Shown one piece after another: positions 1 through 7,570 of a stretch of DNA of 11,354 nucleotides. The stretch comes from an uncultured Mucispirillum sp. GTDB taxonomy: Bacteria > Chrysiogenota > Deferribacteres > Deferribacterales > Mucispirillaceae. The notes beneath the pieces were generated by a model that saw only the letters and a program-made list of their open reading frames with translations, did no database searches and was not told where the DNA came from. The position numbers and the translations under genes were made by a program. Location of the stretch: NCBI GenBank assembly GCA_947177675.1, contig CAMWVK010000023.1, positions 1 through 11,354 on the forward strand, given 5' to 3'. Each line of letters opens with the position of its first letter. Positions within the stretch are counted from its first letter, which is position 1.

Positions 1-942
1 ACATACAGAATTATTATCACTGCTTTCTTTTATAAGGTCTGAAAAACCTTTTATAGACATAAGCGGATTTTTTATTTCATGAGCTATGCTTAAAGTGATG
101 AAACTTCCTACAAGCATATTTTCAGCTTTTAGCATTCTTGTTTCTATTTCCTGCTGCTCTATAAACTGGTTGGAAAGTAAATTAATCGCATTATTGATTT
201 CCCCATATATTCCCTGCATTTGCGGCAGACGGATACTGTTATCTGAAGATATACATTTAATATAATCATTTAAACTTCTTATATACTTTTTATCATTATG
301 CTTAGATATGAATATACCGAATACTGCTATACCTATACCTATGAGAATAGACACCACTATGGCAATATTTACATACATTGGGAATAATTCTTTACTAATA
401 TTCTCATCAAGTTCCACAGCCCATATATAGCCAATAGCTTCATTATTTCTTATTATGGGATAAAAAACAGCAATTCCTTTACCCCATACTAATTCCTCTC
501 CCCTGTATGATATCCACTGTTTATTTGCCATAGCATACCGTCCATTATGGTTTTTACTTATAGGCATACCTATTGTCCAGTTCATTTTTTCAGATGGAGC
601 ATAAGTTATTATTGCATCAAGTTCTTTATTTTAATAACCTATACCTGTATCTTTAAATCCAGACACAACAGTATCAGATATGGGAGATAATTCTTTTGAT
701 AATACTTTAATTTTATCTTCTTTAGAAGCATGCTGCATATCATATTTTTTTAATATTGTATCATAATCAGATGTTAATAATTTATCAAGTGTATTAGCTA
801 TACCATAAAGCTTGCTTGTCTTTTCTTCTACTATCATATTGGAAATATATCTGCTCAATACAAAACCAGATGCAATAGGAGGAATAAAAATAAGCATGAA
901 AAACACTATCATAACTGCATCTAGATTTAATAATTTATGCAC
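1..942 (-). pseudogene. Membrane sensor histidine kinase broken by one in-frame TAA; 3' end beyond the window
   Basis: I translated the minus strand from 942 to 1. The frame is open throughout except for a TAA at 633-631 (codon 104), and 210 further codons follow to the edge. Segments in order: transmembrane helix at about 7-30; an extracytoplasmic sensor region at about 31-187; second helix at about 188-212; a linker; then a HisKA dimerisation region with H-box A-H-E-I-K-N-P-L (His about 288). The ATPase domain would lie outside the window. The text around the stop reads G-I-G-Y-stop-N-K-E-L-D-A-I-I. From memory, AtoS-like sensors of this type read G-x-G-Y-Y-S-K-E-L-D-A-I, so the stop replaces a Tyr codon (TAT or TAC to TAA, one change). 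Start: GTG at 942-940 with AAGAGG 8 nt upstream; an upstream in-frame stop at 957-955 leaves no earlier ATG. It begins 31 nt after hemG. The signal is unknown. A restart at the ATG at 585 would keep helix 2 and the H-box but lose most of the sensor. Confidence 0.85.
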
Positions 943-950
943 ACAATTAT

Positions 951-956
951 CCTCTT
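951..956 (-). promoter_or_regulatory. Shine-Dalgarno AAGAGG for the GTG start of the broken kinase
   Basis: AAGAGG on the minus strand lies 8 nt before the GTG at 942-940. The in-frame stop just upstream (957-955) and the strength of this site favour GTG over the internal ATG ten codons later, which falls inside the first membrane helix. Confidence 0.6.
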
Positions 957-973
957 AAAAAATGTATATAATA

Positions 974-2344
974 TTATACCAGCCGTTCTGCTATTTTTTC
1001 AGCTATAAGTTTGCTTGTTTTTGTGCAGTCATTTAAGCCTATACCATAAAGAATATTACCACCAATATAAATATTACCTAATCTTGAAGTAATTTCTTCT
1101 ATTTTTGCAACTTTTTCACGATGCCCTGTGTGGTATTGTGGTATCGCTTTCATTACCTTAAAACACTGCACCATATATGGGTCTTTTTTAACACCTAACA
1201 CTTGTGTTACATCTTCTAAACATATTTTAAGCAGTTCTTCCTCGCTTTTCTGCATAAGTTCATGGTTAGTATCGCCTCCTGCCATAATTCTAAGAAATTT
1301 TTTACCGCTTGGAGCCTGCACAGGAAACATACTTGATGTAAATAATGCACCTAATATACGCAGATTTTCTTTTTTAGGTATAAGGTAGCCAAAGCCGTGT
1401 ATATTATCTTCTATATCTTCTCCATTAAAGCCTAATCCTGCAACAAACATTGGTGCATAAGGAATCTGTAACAATGTTTCTGCCAAATCGCTGTCTAATT
1501 CTTTTAAAAACTTACCGCCTGCATAAGCTGGAGCACATACTGCAAGCACATCAAATTCATATTCTTTATTGCTGCTTGTTACAATATATCTTCCGTCTTT
1601 TTTTATAACTTTTTCAGCTGGGCTTTCTGTATAGATTTTTACACCTTTGCTTTCTGCAACGCGTGCTAAATCTTTAACAGCCTCTCCCATACCGCCTTCA
1701 TAACTTGTTAATGCTCCACCCGGACCTGCAGGTCCGCTTTTCTTTTTAGGTTTTTTAAGCATACCCTTTATTAAGCCGCCATAAGTTTTTTCTAAATCAT
1801 ATATTACTGGAAAACATGACTGTAAGCTCATTTTTTCTGGGTCACCTGCAAATACGCCAGATACCATAGGACCTATTAAATAATCAAGTGCTTCTCTGCC
1901 AAGCCTTCTTTCAGCAAAATGTGCCAGTGTTTCATCGCTGTCATCTTTTTTTTGTGGCACAAAAAATTCTTTTGCTAAACGCATTTTGCCACCAAAGCTT
2001 AAAAGTTTTGATGAAAGGAATGCTCCTGCTCCTTCAGGAAGTCTTTGCAGTGCACCATATCTTTGAATATATCTTATTCTTGCATTGTCGTTGCTTCTTA
2101 CAAGCTTATTTTTTAAACCTGCTTCTTCAAACACTTCTATGGTAAATGGTTTGCTGTCTAAAAATCCATTTGTTCCAGATTCTATAACATAGCCTTCTTT
2201 ATGAACAGAATTTATTGTGCCGCCTAATCTATTTGATGCCTCCAGCAGTGTAATATTAATATCTTTTCCCTGCTCTTTTAATAAACCAAGTTTTAGTGCA
2301 AGAGATACACCAGAAATACCTCCACCTATTACCCCAACTTTCAT
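974..2344 (-). CDS. hemG: Oxygen-dependent-type (HemY/HemG) protoporphyrinogen oxidase
   Basis: A 456-residue FAD enzyme of the HemY-type porphyrinogen oxidase family, which performs the six-electron oxidation of protoporphyrinogen IX (or coproporphyrinogen III in coproporphyrin-dependent lineages) late in haem synthesis. Visible marks: the Rossmann dinucleotide motif G7-x-G9-x-x-G12; the E35-A-S-x-R-L-G-G stretch that binds the FAD ribose side; G-P-M-V-S-G-V-F-A-G-D at about 158-168; Y-E-G-G-M-G at 215-220; I-P-Q-Y-x-x-G-H at 401-408; and the C-terminal FAD-contact segment Y-I-G-G-N-x-x-Y-G-I-G-L-N-D at 426-439. Length is normal for the family. A Lys/Pro/Gly-rich loop at about 197-210 is encoded by the palindromic DNA listed separately. 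ATG start with AAGGAG (2356-2351) 6 nt upstream. It has its own 184-nt leader region with a candidate promoter and is followed after 31 nt by the broken kinase. Whether the substrate is proto- or coproporphyrinogen cannot be read from the sequence; hemG, hemY and pgoX are all names used for this family. Confidence 0.93.
   Translation of the reverse strand: MKVGVIGGGISGVSLALKLGLLKEQGKDINITLLEASNRLGGTINSVHKEGYVIESGTNGFLDSKPFTIEVFEEAGLKNKLVRSNDNARIRYIQRYGALQRLPEGAGAFLSSKLLSFGGKMRLAKEFFVPQKKDDSDETLAHFAERRLGREALDYLIGPMVSGVFAGDPEKMSLQSCFPVIYDLEKTYGGLIKGMLKKPKKKSGPAGPGGALTSYEGGMGEAVKDLARVAESKGVKIYTESPAEKVIKKDGRYIVTSSNKEYEFDVLAVCAPAYAGGKFLKELDSDLAETLLQIPYAPMFVAGLGFNGEDIEDNIHGFGYLIPKKENLRILGALFTSSMFPVQAPSGKKFLRIMAGGDTNHELMQKSEEELLKICLEDVTQVLGVKKDPYMVQCFKVMKAIPQYHTGHREKVAKIEEITSRLGNIYIGGNILYGIGLNDCTKTSKLIAEKIAERLV
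1721..1747 (+). terminator. Terminator-like palindrome plus T-tract, antisense within hemG
   Basis: Bases 1721-1736 form a perfect 16-bp palindrome, 12 of 16 bases G or C, in an AT-rich gene. As RNA it can fold as CGGACC, a TGCA loop, then GGTCCG. On the plus strand it is followed directly by CTTTTCTTTTT (1737-1747), the layout of an intrinsic terminator opposing hemG. No plus-strand gene lies upstream, so the target would be antisense transcription. It may instead be a side effect of coding K-K-K-S-G-P-A-G-P-G-G. Confidence 0.3.
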
Positions 2345-2350
2345 AGACTG

Positions 2351-2356
2351 CTCCTT
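2351..2356 (-). promoter_or_regulatory. Shine-Dalgarno AAGGAG of hemG
   Basis: AAGGAG on the minus strand, 6 nt before the ATG at 2344. It fixes the hemG start directly ahead of the FAD-binding motif. Confidence 0.7.
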
Positions 2357-2408
2357 TTTTATATTGTTATTATTATTGAATAAACTTTTTTTAAATTTTG
2401 CAAGAAAT

Positions 2409-2438
2409 ATTTTACAAAAAAGCGTTTTATTTCATCAA
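2409..2438 (-). promoter_or_regulatory. Candidate sigma-70 promoter for hemG
   Basis: On the minus strand TTGATG (2438-2433) and TAAAAT (2414-2409) are separated by 18 bp. They match TTGACA at four of six positions and TATAAT at five of six. Transcription would begin near 2402, giving a leader of about 58 nt. The surrounding DNA is so AT-rich that chance matches are likely, so this is a candidate only. Confidence 0.35.
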
Positions 2439-2528
2439 GACAAATATAACTTACTTATAAACAAAATAAATTTATAAAATCTTTTTATCACATTTTCTTC
2501 AACAAAGACAAAACTTATCTTATATTAT

Positions 2529-3689
2529 CTACTTTGGACACACATAAATATCATCAGAAGAAAACACTGGTACCACAGTATGACTTACATTTCCAGCAAG
2601 TTTTATCTGCCTGCATACAAGCTTGTAATCATCATAAGAAAGCATTCCTTTTCCTAAAAATGACCTGGACTGCAGCTTCATAATAACTGCTTTTTCATTA
2701 CCCATTACCTTTACAGCATTTTCTGCGATACTGCCAATAAGTGATGCTGTTTCTACTCTCTCTAACTTCTGCTCACTGCTTATTTGCTCAAAATACCCCA
2801 TAACTGCAAAATAATCTGCCCCCGCAGATTTTAATGTAGACAATTTTTGAGAATACCATGCCATAGCTGCCGCCTCATTAATTGGTGTTTCATAATATAC
2901 ATTTGCTGCAAATTTTATTTTAGGATTTACTGTTTTTGCCCGCTCTTTTAATTCCTTAAATAATAAAGCAAGCTGGCTGCTTTTCCACTCTGCCCATACA
3001 TAAAATTCATCTTTATATTCAGAAAAAACTTTCCTGCCGTTATATTCTTTTATACTTTTAAAAAAGTTTTCCTTTTTAACTTCTATTCCAGTTTCTTCTT
3101 TAAAAAGTGCAGCCGCATATTTATCACTGCCCTCTGTATATTTTATGATAAAATCATCCTGAAAAAGTATGCCGTCTATGTCATATTTTGCTAAATCTTC
3201 AAAAAGATTAAGCAGTGTATTACGAACTTCCTTTTTAAATATATTTGCTCCATATCCTGCAACATCACTGCCTTCTGCACTTAAACTCATGCTCATATTA
3301 TCTGCTGTTTTTAAAAAAGAAAGTGAGCGGGTTGCCATCCATGCATAAAGCTTAATATTATTTTTATGGGCATAATCTACAATATCTTTTAACAGGTTAT
3401 TCATTGTGCATGCGTGCTTTGTTTCAAAATAAACACCACTTTCGCAAGTTACAGGCATATTTAAATGGCTTCTGTCTTTACTGTTGTGAAATACTCTGAA
3501 AAAAACAGTATTAATACCCTTTGATTTTATTTCCCTAAAAAATAAATCAATATTGTCCCTGTATTTTTCATCAAGAACAAATACCTGTGCCCCATTAATG
3601 AGATATATATCTTCACTGGAAATAACAGTTTCACTATAAGATGCACTGTAAAATACAAAAACAAATATTAATACTGACAACTTCTTCAT
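2529..3689 (-). CDS. Secreted PgaB-type GHL13/GH153 glycoside hydrolase domain, stand-alone
   Basis: A 386-residue exported protein with a signal peptide at about 1-19 (M-K-K, hydrophobic core, S-A-S-Y-S). The rest resembles the C-terminal GHL13 (GH153) half of PgaB, the periplasmic protein that deacetylates and cleaves poly-beta-1,6-GlcNAc during export. Shared-looking landmarks: G-V-Y-F near 85-88; L-Y-A-W-M-A at 114-119; the barrel-strand acidic motif G-I-L-F-Q-D178-D179-F, compared with G-x-L-F-H-D-D in PgaB; W-x-E-W-K at about 232-236; A-A-N-V-Y-Y at 261-266 with a following W-Y-S-Q; and V-M-G-Y-F-E at 296-301. There is no N-terminal polysaccharide deacetylase domain. Four cysteines (about 82, 94, 359, 384) could form two disulfides in the periplasm. 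The start lies only 3 nt after the SPOR-gene stop and lacks a clear Shine-Dalgarno, so translation is probably coupled. The substrate is unknown: deacetylated PNAG or another amino-sugar polymer is possible. The family call rests on remembered motifs. Confidence 0.75.
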   Translation of the reverse strand: MKKLSVLIFVFVFYSASYSETVISSEDIYLINGAQVFVLDEKYRDNIDLFFREIKSKGINTVFFRVFHNSKDRSHLNMPVTCESGVYFETKHACTMNNLLKDIVDYAHKNNIKLYAWMATRSLSFLKTADNMSMSLSAEGSDVAGYGANIFKKEVRNTLLNLFEDLAKYDIDGILFQDDFIIKYTEGSDKYAAALFKEETGIEVKKENFFKSIKEYNGRKVFSEYKDEFYVWAEWKSSQLALLFKELKERAKTVNPKIKFAANVYYETPINEAAAMAWYSQKLSTLKSAGADYFAVMGYFEQISSEQKLERVETASLIGSIAENAVKVMGNEKAVIMKLQSRSFLGKGMLSYDDYKLVCRQIKLAGNVSHTVVPVFSSDDIYVCPK

Positions 3690-3692
3690 ATA

Positions 3693-4433
3693 TTAGTTAT
3701 TTTTAGTAACAATTGGTTTTATTTTAAATTCAGATGCTATTTTATTTGCTTTCTGCTGTGCCTGCTCTTTTGTAGTGCTTACACCAAGGCGGACTCTATA
3801 CCATGTTTTGCCGTCTATGACTACCTGTTTTATAAATACATCTGGATATTTACTTCTATATTTTGCTGCCTCTTTTTCTGCTGCATCTCTTGACTGCACA
3901 GCTAAAAGCTGCACTACAAAAGCTCCAGTTTGTGCAGCTGGTGAAGTTTTTACTGTTTCTTTTGCAGGTTCTTCTTTTTTAGGTGCAGGTTTTGGCTGGG
4001 TCTGCTCTTTTGGTTTTGCAGTTTCTTTTATCTTTTTATCTTCCTGCGGTTTTACTGGCTCTGAAACAGCCTGTGCTGGTTTTTCTTCCTGTAATACAGG
4101 TGCAGGAATTGGAGCAGTATTGTTTTGATATAATGCTGCTGTTTCTGCATTATCCTGTTTTGGCGGTGTAACTGTAGTGCGGATATTATCTTCATGAGGC
4201 ATAACTTCATCTGCACTTTCTCCCATTGATGTAAAAGTTAAAGTATCACCTTCCTGTGGGTTAGTTGTTATTTCTTTTGGTCTTTCATTTGCTGTAATCT
4301 CAGGCTCTGGACTGCTGGAAAATACTTTACCTGTTAAATATGCTATACCATAAATTGTAATACCAAAACATATAAGCACTACAAATATAATTAAAAGCAT
4401 GTCTCTGAATGAATTTTTATTATCTTCTGCCAT
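3693..4433 (-). CDS. SPOR-domain single-pass membrane protein
   Basis: 246 residues from the chosen start. Layout: a short cytoplasmic N-terminus (M-A-E-D-N-K); one membrane helix at about 12-34; a long Pro/Lys/Glu/Ala-rich periplasmic spacer at about 40-168; and a C-terminal SPOR domain at about 170-242 (F-V-V-Q-L-L-A-V, then T-W-Y-R-V-R-L-G). SPOR domains bind peptidoglycan glycan strands stripped of stem peptides, mostly at division sites, and this layout resembles FtsN and DedD. A septal or wall-binding role is inferred. I chose the ATG at 4433 because AGGTG (4442-4438) sits 4 nt upstream. The frame extends to a GTG at 4466 inside argS, but that has no comparable ribosome site and would put Cys and Lys residues ahead of a normal N-terminus. 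The Shine-Dalgarno overlaps the argS stop TAG (4443-4441), which suggests coupling. The PgaB-like gene follows after 3 nt. Confidence 0.87.
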   Translation of the reverse strand: MAEDNKNSFRDMLLIIFVVLICFGITIYGIAYLTGKVFSSSPEPEITANERPKEITTNPQEGDTLTFTSMGESADEVMPHEDNIRTTVTPPKQDNAETAALYQNNTAPIPAPVLQEEKPAQAVSEPVKPQEDKKIKETAKPKEQTQPKPAPKKEEPAKETVKTSPAAQTGAFVVQLLAVQSRDAAEKEAAKYRSKYPDVFIKQVVIDGKTWYRVRLGVSTTKEQAQQKANKIASEFKIKPIVTKNN

Positions 4434-4437
4434 ATTA

Positions 4438-4442
4438 CACCT
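4438..4442 (-). promoter_or_regulatory. Shine-Dalgarno AGGTG deciding the SPOR-gene start
   Basis: AGGTG on the minus strand, 4 nt before the ATG at 4433 and overlapping the argS stop codon. It supports the shorter 246-residue SPOR protein over the GTG-initiated 257-residue reading that overlaps argS by 26 nt. Confidence 0.6.
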
Positions 4443-6096
4443 ACATTTTTTCAGGTGCAGAAACACCTAATATTTCAAGCCCTGTTTTAATAGTTACAGC
4501 AACAGCTTCACATAAGGAGAGTCTGCCTGTTGTAAGCTCTTTATCTTCAGGGTTTAATATTTTATTACTGTAATAATATGAATGGAATGCTGCAGCAAGC
4601 TCTTGTAAATGATAAGCAACTCTATGAGGCTCTAAATGGACTGCCGCAAGCTCAATAACATATTTTAACCTTATCATATTTTTTATAAGCTGTATTTCTT
4701 CAGTGTTGAGAGCTTTTTCTAAACCTTTACCTCTTTCATATTTTATACCTTTATCTTCAGCATTTGCAATTAAACTGTGAACTCTTGCATGTGCATACTG
4801 AATATAATAGACAGGGTTGTCATTTGATTTTGACTTTGCTAAATCTATATCAAAATCAAACTGAGCATCATGACTTCTCATATTATAGAAAAATCTTGCT
4901 GCATCAATACCTACTTCATCTATAAGATATGAAAGTGGAATAAATTCACCACTTCTTGTAGACATACTAACTTTTTCACCATTCTGTATTAAATTAACCA
5001 TCTGAATTAATGATACTTGAAATGTGGATAAATCATGGTTTAAACATTCTAAAGCACACTGCATTCTTTTAATATAGCCGTGATGGTCTGCTCCCCATAT
5101 ATCTACTAAATACTCATTCCCTCTGTCATATTTATTCTGGTGATATGCGATATCTGGTGTAAAATAAGTAAACTCGCCTGTAGATTTTCTTAACACTCTG
5201 TCTTTATCATCGCCCATGCTGGAAGTATTAAGCCATAATGCTCCATCCTGCTCAAATGTTTTGCCAGATTTATTTAATTTATCAAGAGCTTTATCAATTA
5301 AACCCTGTTTATAAAGACTTTTTTCACTGAAATAGTTATTAAACTCTACTCTAAAATCTTTTAAATCATCATCTATATCTTTCTGAATAGTTTTCACAGC
5401 TAAATCAAGACATATATCTAATGCTTCTTTTTTATCAATGTCTAATATATCTTTCCTTTGCCTTAAAAGTTCTGCTGATATATCTTTTATATAATCGCCA
5501 TGGTATCCTGCTTCTGGAAATGGTGCAGCTTCAGCTCTGCCAGTAAGTTCAGCGTATCTGGAATATACACTTAATGCCAGATTATTCATCTGGCTGCCTG
5601 CATCATTAACATAATATTCTTTTGTTACATCATAGCCAGACATAGCAAGAACTCTTGCAACAGAATCACCATAAGCTGCTCCTCTGCCATGACCAATATG
5701 CAAAGGACCAGTTGGGTTTGCACTTACAAACTCTACCATTACTTTTCTGTTTTTACCTGTATTGTTATGGAAATATTTTTCATCATTAATAATATTCATA
5801 ACAGTTTCAGCAAAAAAGCTTTTTGCTGCTTTTATATTTATAAATCCAGGACCTGCAATCTCAACAGTTACCTGACCATTCATTTTTTCAACTAATAAAG
5901 AACATATTTCTTCTGCTATCATTTTTGGATTTTTCTTTAAATAACGCACAAGCTGCATAGCTGCATTACATGCAAAATCACCATGTTCTTCTTTTTCTGG
6001 TATAACAAGGGTAAAAGATACTTCTTCTGATACACCTGCAGTATCTAGTATTTCTTTTACTATTTTCTCAATAATTAATGTAAGTTTTTCTTTCAA
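4441..6096 (-). CDS. argS: Arginyl-tRNA synthetase
   Basis: A complete class I synthetase of 551 residues, the usual length, that charges tRNA-Arg with arginine using ATP in the cytoplasm. Domains in order: the ArgRS N-terminal additional domain at about 1-88 (E-H-G-D-F-A-C-N near 37-44); the Rossmann catalytic core with A-N-P-T-G-P-L-H133-I-G-H136 as the HIGH signature; Y-Y-V-N-D-A-G-S-Q near 161-169; D-I-W-G-A-D-H-H-G at 332-340; the ArgRS form of the KMSKS loop, K375-V-S-M-S-T-R-S-G; and a DALR anticodon-binding domain at about 430-551 (Y-A-H-A-R near 434-438) ending in L-G-V-S-A-P-E-K-M. The start is TTG at 6096, chosen because TAAGGAG lies 7 nt upstream and the next in-frame Met is residue 47, inside the N-terminal domain. 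It follows the response-regulator stop by 31 nt. It is the only housekeeping translation gene in the presumed operon. Confidence 0.97.
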   Translation of the reverse strand: MKEKLTLIIEKIVKEILDTAGVSEEVSFTLVIPEKEEHGDFACNAAMQLVRYLKKNPKMIAEEICSLLVEKMNGQVTVEIAGPGFINIKAAKSFFAETVMNIINDEKYFHNNTGKNRKVMVEFVSANPTGPLHIGHGRGAAYGDSVARVLAMSGYDVTKEYYVNDAGSQMNNLALSVYSRYAELTGRAEAAPFPEAGYHGDYIKDISAELLRQRKDILDIDKKEALDICLDLAVKTIQKDIDDDLKDFRVEFNNYFSEKSLYKQGLIDKALDKLNKSGKTFEQDGALWLNTSSMGDDKDRVLRKSTGEFTYFTPDIAYHQNKYDRGNEYLVDIWGADHHGYIKRMQCALECLNHDLSTFQVSLIQMVNLIQNGEKVSMSTRSGEFIPLSYLIDEVGIDAARFFYNMRSHDAQFDFDIDLAKSKSNDNPVYYIQYAHARVHSLIANAEDKGIKYERGKGLEKALNTEEIQLIKNMIRLKYVIELAAVHLEPHRVAYHLQELAAAFHSYYYSNKILNPEDKELTTGRLSLCEAVAVTIKTGLEILGVSAPEKM

Positions 6097-6103
6097 GAAT
6101 ATA

Positions 6104-6110
6104 CTCCTTA
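6104..6110 (-). promoter_or_regulatory. Shine-Dalgarno TAAGGAG fixing the TTG start of argS
   Basis: A near-ideal anti-16S match on the minus strand, 7 nt before TTG at 6096-6094. A strong site paired with a weak start codon explains how argS can begin at TTG. Confidence 0.75.
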
Positions 6111-6127
6111 ATATATGTATATAATTA

Positions 6128-7570
6128 TTATTTCAAATATTCTTCAACATCAATGCCTGCATCTCTGTATTCATTTAATTTATTTCTTAAAGTTCTAACA
6201 GTTATGCCTAATATCTCAGCAGCTTTTGTTCTATTGCCTGCTACATCCTGCAAAGTTTTTAGTATTAATTCCTGCTCTACATCTGCAATTGTTCTGCCTA
6301 CTGCATTATCAACCTTGCTTTCTTCTGCATTATGCTTGATTTCTTTTTCTTCCTTTATAATATCTTTTCTTTCTTCTTTAGGGCTTGATTTAAAGCCAGC
6401 TATGGTTATTCCATGCAGAAATAAATCTTTTGATATAATTTCAGCAGTTTTTGAAAGCACAACAGCTCTTTCAATAGTGTGTTCAAGCTCCCTTACATTA
6501 CCCGGCCATTCATAGCTTTGAAGTGTTTTTAGTGCATCATCTGACAGAGGCTTAACTGGTTTTTTATTAATTTCTGAATATTTTTTTATAAAAAACGATG
6601 ATAAATCTGCCACATCTTCCTTTCTATCTCTTAATGGCGGAAGTTCCATACTGATAACATTAAGCCTGTAATATAAATCTTCCCTGAATGAGCCATCTTC
6701 ACTCATTGCTTTTAAGTTTCTGTTAGTAGTAGCAAGCACTCTTGTATTTATTTTAGAAGGCTTTAATGCTCCAAGCCTTTCCACTTCCCTTTCCTGCAGC
6801 ACCCTTAAAAGTTTTGCCTGTAAATGTATAGGAATTTCACCTATTTCATCAAGTAAAATTGTGCCGCCATCAGCTGCTTCAAATTTACCTATTTTTTTAT
6901 TAACTGCACCAGTAAATGCACCTTTTTCATAACCAAAAAGCTCACTTTCTATTAAATTCTCTGGTATTGCTGCACAGTTTACTGCTACAAACGGTCCTTT
7001 TGCATGACCTGAATTTTCATGAATAAACCTTGCAAGCACTTCTTTACCTGTGCCAGATTCGCCAGTAATTAACACTGTTGCTTCGCTTTCTGCCACATCT
7101 TTTGCAAGAGTAAAAATATGCTCCATATAAGCACTTTTATATACAGTGCCTTTTTTTGCATCATCTTCTGCTGTAATATTTCCTGCTGCACTGCTCCCGC
7201 TTCCTGCAAGTTCAAATGTTCTTCTTATTAATTCTTCTATAACTTCTGGTGAAAATGGTTTTAATATATAGTCATAAGCACCTATTTTTAATGCTTCAAC
7301 TGCACCTGTAACTGAGCCGTAAGCTGTTACGAAGCATACTGGGGTTTTTATACCTGTTGCCTTTAACATTTCAAACATAGAAAGCCCGTCAATTTCAGGC
7401 ATACGCATATCACTTATGATTAAATCATATACTTTCTTTGTTGCTTTTTCAAAACCAATACGACCATTTTCCGCTGTATCAACGCTTACCCCAAGCCTTA
7501 ATACAGTTTCTTTCATAGCTTCCCGCATATTGTCATCATCATCAACTATTAAAATATTCTTATTAATCAT
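6128..7570 (-). CDS. NtrC-family sigma-54-dependent response regulator
   Basis: 480 residues in the classic three-part layout. The receiver is at about 1-120, with acidic pocket D10-D11, phospho-acceptor D54 in I-I-S-D-M-R-M-P, T82 and K104. The AAA+ sigma-54 activation domain is at about 140-385, with Walker A G-E-S-G-T-G-K at 170-176, the sigma-54-contacting G-A-F-T-G-A loop at 217-222, Walker B T-I-L-L-D241-E242, and W-P-G-N-V-R-E-L-E near 355-363. A charged linker at about 393-424 leads to a Fis-type helix-turn-helix at about 430-468 (G-N-R-T-K-A-A-E-I-L-G-I). The ATG at 7570 is preferred because GGTGGAG lies 6 nt upstream; a longer reading from 7594 adds eight residues ahead of a normal receiver start. 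The start overlaps the kinase stop by 8 nt (ATGATTAA), so the two form a cognate pair. FlrC/FleR/FlgR-like control of flagellar genes is likely but not proven; AtoC/ZraR-like roles remain possible. Confidence 0.93.
   Translation of the reverse strand: MINKNILIVDDDDNMREAMKETVLRLGVSVDTAENGRIGFEKATKKVYDLIISDMRMPEIDGLSMFEMLKATGIKTPVCFVTAYGSVTGAVEALKIGAYDYILKPFSPEVIEELIRRTFELAGSGSSAAGNITAEDDAKKGTVYKSAYMEHIFTLAKDVAESEATVLITGESGTGKEVLARFIHENSGHAKGPFVAVNCAAIPENLIESELFGYEKGAFTGAVNKKIGKFEAADGGTILLDEIGEIPIHLQAKLLRVLQEREVERLGALKPSKINTRVLATTNRNLKAMSEDGSFREDLYYRLNVISMELPPLRDRKEDVADLSSFFIKKYSEINKKPVKPLSDDALKTLQSYEWPGNVRELEHTIERAVVLSKTAEIISKDLFLHGITIAGFKSSPKEERKDIIKEEKEIKHNAEESKVDNAVGRTIADVEQELILKTLQDVAGNRTKAAEILGITVRTLRNKLNEYRDAGIDVEEYLK

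Larger units (their letters stand above)
2345..2528. other. Intergenic leader of hemG
   Basis: A very AT-rich 184-nt gap and the longest non-coding stretch in the window. It holds the hemG Shine-Dalgarno site (2356-2351), a candidate sigma-70 promoter (2438-2409), and a weak 7-bp all-AT inverted repeat (2455-2461 with 2471-2477) that lacks the GC stem and U-tract of a terminator. I found no small ORF, RNA gene or riboswitch-like structure. Confidence 0.6.

Noticed and set aside
631..942. A genuine small 103-residue membrane protein ending at 631
   Set aside because: The same frame continues after the stop with the rest of the sensor domain, a second membrane helix and a HisKA H-box, so this is the front of a broken kinase.
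1955..1975. Sigma-54-like TGGCAC ... TTTGC on the plus strand within hemG
   Set aside because: The spacing between the two boxes is too long for a -24/-12 promoter, and no plus-strand gene follows.
2455..2477. TTATAAA / TTTATAA inverted repeat between the glycosidase gene and hemG
   Set aside because: The 7-bp stem is all A-T, has a 9-nt loop and no U-tract. It is too weak for a terminator and is expected by chance in such AT-rich DNA.
4434..4466. Longer SPOR protein starting at GTG 4466, overlapping argS by 26 nt
   Set aside because: No ribosome site is seen ahead of it, while the ATG at 4433 has AGGTG at 4 nt and gives a typical short cytoplasmic N-terminus before the membrane helix.
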